From positions 4,712,001-4,776,000 of the forward strand of contig NZ_JAUSZR010000001.1 of assembly GCF_030817835.1 (NCBI RefSeq): 64,000 nt of DNA, given 5' to 3'. This document shows positions 61,654 to 64,000 of this stretch, piece after piece. The position numbers and the translations under genes are program-made. The notes below the pieces were generated by a model that was not told the origin of the DNA, did no database searches, and worked only from the letters and a program-made list of their open reading frames with translations. Every line of letters begins with the position of its first letter. Within the stretch, counting starts at the first letter, position 1. Source of the DNA: Pseudarthrobacter sp. W1I19 (GTDB lineage: Bacteria; Actinomycetota; Actinomycetes; Actinomycetales; Micrococcaceae).

Positions 61654-61956
61654 TTAGCTGTCTCTCAAGATTACCCGCGGGTAGGTTCCGGTGCTAGGGG
61701 CGGTTTGCCCCTGGAAGTCCCCGCCGGCATCCAGTGCGGCCGCGTGGTGCACCAGCCGGTCCCAGCCGGCGTTGATGCCGTGGACCACGGCCAGGAGCGT
61801 CCTGGAAACCACTGTCCAGCTGAGCTTCCCGGCACCCAGCAGCACCAGCGCCACCAGCCCTGCCGCCAGGACGAAAGCGGCCAGGACAAGGCCGAATACG
61901 AGCGTTCCAATGAATACCAAGGTTGCGGTTTCCACCGAGCTTAGATCGAACTGCAT
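61654..61956 (-). CDS. Small membrane protein, hypothetical
   Basis: A 100-aa protein with one long hydrophobic segment near residues 12-45 and a soluble tail with two histidines (VVHGINAGWDRLVHH). ATG 61956 follows AGGGGG. It lies just upstream of the acyl-CoA dehydrogenase gene (61 bp) on the same strand. No family recognised. Confidence 0.65.
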   Translation of the reverse strand: MQFDLSSVETATLVFIGTLVFGLVLAAFVLAAGLVALVLLGAGKLSWTVVSRTLLAVVHGINAGWDRLVHHAAALDAGGDFQGQTAPSTGTYPRVILRDS

Positions 61957-62187
61957 TAATCCCCCTGCTGCGACGTTGCTTGGCCTGAAGTCAGTAGCAC
62001 GAGCGTAGGGGGGAAGGGCCTGCCGGGCCAGAGCCGCGGCGGGGTCCGGAGGGTCTTGATATGGGATCGAAATACTACGGCGAAGTAGGTCACGAGGCGG
62101 TTTCGAGCGCCTGGGTTAACCTTGTAGTTGGCACTTTTCCCTCCGTGCCCATGCCCCAGCCCCCCATAAACAGTCCAAGGAGAGTGC

Positions 62188-63636
62188 GTGCCCCGCTCCG
62201 CCAGGTCATCCGCTGACGCCATCAGCGCCCGGCTCCGGGACCTCGAACTCCTCACCAAAGGACCTGCCTGGGCCTTGACGCGCTCGGCACCCTGGGTCAT
62301 CGCGGTGCTGCAGGCTTCCTTCACGCGCACCCGGCCGCAACTGCCGCTCGAGGAGTTCCATGCCGACGTCGACTCCTTCCTTGAGGAGCTCCGCCGGCAG
62401 GAGCCCGGGCTGGGCGGCGGAGCCAACGGGAAGGCCTTCGGCGACGAATGGACGCGGCGGCAGTTCCTGACGCGGCGGAACCAGTCCGGCCAGATCGTGT
62501 ACGAGGTCACCGAGCCGGCGGCCCGCGTGCTCGCGTTCCTGGACAGCTTGTCCAGTGAGCGGTCCACGCTTAACGGTTCCCGGCTGGGAACCCTGCTCGG
62601 GGACGTGGAGAAGCTCGCGAACGAGACCAACCCGGACCAGAGCGCGCGCCTTGAGGCCCTGGAAGAGGAAATCGAGGAGCGCCAGCAGCTGATCCAGGAC
62701 ATCAGTACCGGCGAGTTCGACGGCCTCCTCGATGACGACGAAGCCGTGGAAGCTGCCGGGAACATCCTCGACCTCGCCGCCAGCCTGCCGGCTGACTACA
62801 AGAAAATGCGTGACCGGATCGAGGAACTGGTGGGCGGACTGCGCAACCAGATCATCGAGGAATCACTGACCAAGGGCGCCACCATGGCCCAGGTCCTGGA
62901 AGCAGACAAGCGGCTCCGCCAAAGCCCGGAGGGGCGCACCTTCCGTTCCTTCACCGCGTTTTTGGAGGACCCGCAGCAGCAGGTGCGCTTCCGGTCCGCC
63001 ATTGGGGAGGTCCTCAGCCGGCAGTTCGCGGACGACCTTTCGCCGGAGGACCGGGAAACCCTGAAGAACCTGGTGGCCGAACTCCGGCAGCAGCACAGCC
63101 AGATCCAGCAGATTTACGGCAAGCTCAGCGAGAGCCTCAACACGTACATCCAGAGCGATGACTTCCGCCAATCAGTCCGGCTCCGCCAGGTCCTGCGGGA
63201 AGCGGAGCAGGCCATCCGGTCACTTCCCTACGAAAGGGAACGTCCTGCCCTGGTGCGCGGGCCTGTCCTCTTTAACGCGGGATTCGAGTCGCTGTCCATG
63301 GTGAAGCTCTTTGACCCTGACGAGTTCGCGGCTCCGCCCAAACTGGCCGTCCCCATCGCCTTCAGCGATTCCGACCGCGTGCGCTCGCCGAGGACCGGCA
63401 AGGCCAAGCCCGAAGTGGTGCGGTCCGCCATGGCCGGCGCGTCCACCCTTTCCGAGGCATGGCAGCAGCTGCCGCCGGAGGAGCAGCACATCAACACCAT
63501 CCGGGCGCTTCTCTCGCATGCCCTGCACGACGGCGCCGCCTTCAACACCCAAGCGGTGGACGCCCTGGACTTCGAACAGATTGACGGCACCACGCGCAGG
63601 GCCTACCTGCCGCTGGTCACCCTCCCGAAGGATTGA
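62188..63636 (+). CDS. jetA: Wadjet system subunit JetA (DUF3375; MksF-like)
   Basis: A 482-aa protein of the DUF3375 family, the kleisin-like subunit of Wadjet/MksBEFG, an SMC-type complex that cuts invading plasmids. The N-terminal winged-helix-like half ([20 protein letters not shown]) and a central coiled-coil ([20 protein letters not shown]) fit the family. GTG 62188 follows AAGGAGAG. It is 2 nt from jetB. In Wadjet loci the order is jetA-jetB-jetC-jetD, and only A and the start of B lie in this window. Confidence 0.85.
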   Translation: MPRSARSSADAISARLRDLELLTKGPAWALTRSAPWVIAVLQASFTRTRPQLPLEEFHADVDSFLEELRRQEPGLGGGANGKAFGDEWTRRQFLTRRNQSGQIVYEVTEPAARVLAFLDSLSSERSTLNGSRLGTLLGDVEKLANETNPDQSARLEALEEEIEERQQLIQDISTGEFDGLLDDDEAVEAAGNILDLAASLPADYKKMRDRIEELVGGLRNQIIEESLTKGATMAQVLEADKRLRQSPEGRTFRSFTAFLEDPQQQVRFRSAIGEVLSRQFADDLSPEDRETLKNLVAELRQQHSQIQQIYGKLSESLNTYIQSDDFRQSVRLRQVLREAEQAIRSLPYERERPALVRGPVLFNAGFESLSMVKLFDPDEFAAPPKLAVPIAFSDSDRVRSPRTGKAKPEVVRSAMAGASTLSEAWQQLPPEEQHINTIRALLSHALHDGAAFNTQAVDALDFEQIDGTTRRAYLPLVTLPKD

Positions 63637-63638
63637 CG

Positions 63639-64000
63639 ATGACTGAAGAGATTACGACGACGGCCGCCCCGGTGGTTGAGCCCGTCACCGAACCGGTGGT
63701 TGAGCCTGTCGAAACCCGGCCGGACCCCTTCTCTGTAACCCCCCGCGACACTTTCGTGGACGGTGCCGCGCTGTTCCCCGGCGACACGGGGGTGCTCTCC
63801 ATGAAGGTGCGGCAGGCGCTGGTGAAACTCCTCAAGGGCCCCTACGTGGACGGCGGCCGCGACGAGAAGCTGTGGACGGTCCTGCTGGATCACCAGGTCA
63901 TCCTTCGCAGCCGGCTCTCCGAGCTGTTCCTCACCCTGCAGCTGGACCACGAACGGAAGATCGCCGTGCTGCGCCCCGTTGATCCGGACGCTATCGGCGG
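63639..64000 (+). CDS. jetB: Wadjet subunit JetB (DUF4194; MksE-like), partial
   Basis: The first 120 codons, cut by the right edge. The region [33 protein letters not shown] is the N-terminal DUF4194 core (shown by its start and end), the KITE-like subunit that binds JetA. Residues 11-29 are not part of the family core: they come from two tandem copies of the dispersed repeat at 63671-63716 ([17 protein letters not shown]). ATG 63639 follows AAGGA. Confidence 0.83.
   Translation, partial: MTEEITTTAAPVVEPVTEPVVEPVETRPDPFSVTPRDTFVDGAALFPGDTGVLSMKVRQALVKLLKGPYVDGGRDEKLWTVLLDHQVILRSRLSELFLTLQLDHERKIAVLRPVDPDAIG
63671..63716 (+). repeat. Two tandem copies of the dispersed repeat inside jetB
   Basis: Copies begin at 63671 (GGTGGTTGAGCCCGTCACCG, degenerate) and 63695 (GGTGGTTGAGCCTGTCG, then AAACC). 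Both are read in frame as VVEPVTEP and VVEPVETRP. The element is the same as at 10139-10160 and 44914-44935, where it is not coding. Confidence 0.85.

Noticed and set aside
1..64000. tRNA, rRNA, tmRNA and riboswitch genes
   Set aside because: I scanned the intergenic stretches by eye and saw no cloverleaf with a TTCGA-type arm or known riboswitch core; a tRNAscan/Rfam run would be decisive.

Overview
The window reads as a chromosomal segment of a high-GC actinobacterium, most likely Micrococcaceae (Arthrobacter, Pseudarthrobacter or Paenarthrobacter). The basis is strong GC bias at third codon positions, many GTG starts, tightly packed genes on both strands, and family content typical of soil Arthrobacter: long peptide/sugar/amino-acid transport sets, LigD-type polymerase, KstR-like TetR, DUF222-HNH endonuclease, YchJ, and a dispersed repeat with the core GGTTGAGCTTGTCGAAACC. 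The genus is inferred from gene content and style; no marker RNA is present. I see no rRNA, tRNA, CRISPR array, insertion sequence or prophage.

Layout. 1-2.6 kb: end of a LigD-type polymerase gene (cut by the left edge), then a flavin reductase divergent from a TetR regulator with a palindrome between them. 2.6-8.9 kb: a complete Opp/Dpp-type ABC importer (permease, permease, double ATPase, lipoprotein binding protein), preceded by a possible 28-codon leader. 9-14 kb: Gfo/Idh/MocA oxidoreductase, alanine dehydrogenase divergent from a PucR-family (AdeR-like) activator, an orphan excisionase-type HTH protein and an alpha/beta hydrolase. 14-20 kb: PTS module with Enzyme I, TetR regulator, mannitol EIICBA and mannitol-1-phosphate dehydrogenase; HPr is not in the window. 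20-28.7 kb: GNAT, a MarR-MFS pair with a striking double palindrome, three more MFS transporters, RraA and a KstR-like TetR. 28.9-33.7 kb: malic enzyme, small membrane and hypothetical proteins, and LysE divergent from an Lrp regulator.

33.7-41.2 kb: a WXG100-type secreted-protein gene overlapping a lipoprotein gene, another Lrp regulator, glutamyl-Q tRNA(Asp) synthetase, a tiny HTH protein behind two tandem palindromes, an HD hydrolase resembling small (p)ppGpp hydrolases, LtrA and a GNAT-AAA+ ATPase fusion. 41.4-48.2 kb: gamma-glutamyltranspeptidase and, on the other strand, a coherent asparagine-use cluster (FadR-type regulator, asparaginase, aspartase, asparagine permease): uptake of Asn, then hydrolysis to Asp, then deamination to fumarate. 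48.3-53.7 kb: an accessory-looking belt with HipBA (hipB seems to start at ATC), a squalene-cyclase-repeat protein coupled to a uracil-DNA-glycosylase-like protein, a frameshifted DUF222-HNH gene and a possible GIY-YIG-like protein. 53.7-62 kb: S4 RNA-binding protein, sulfite-oxidase-like enzyme, SDR/AKR pair, YchJ, membrane proteins and a long acyl-CoA dehydrogenase.

62.2-64 kb: the first two genes of a Wadjet (JetABCD / MksFEBG) anti-plasmid system, jetA complete and jetB cut by the right edge. This is the strongest defence-system signal in the window. The jetB N-terminus carries two tandem copies of the dispersed genomic repeat translated into protein.
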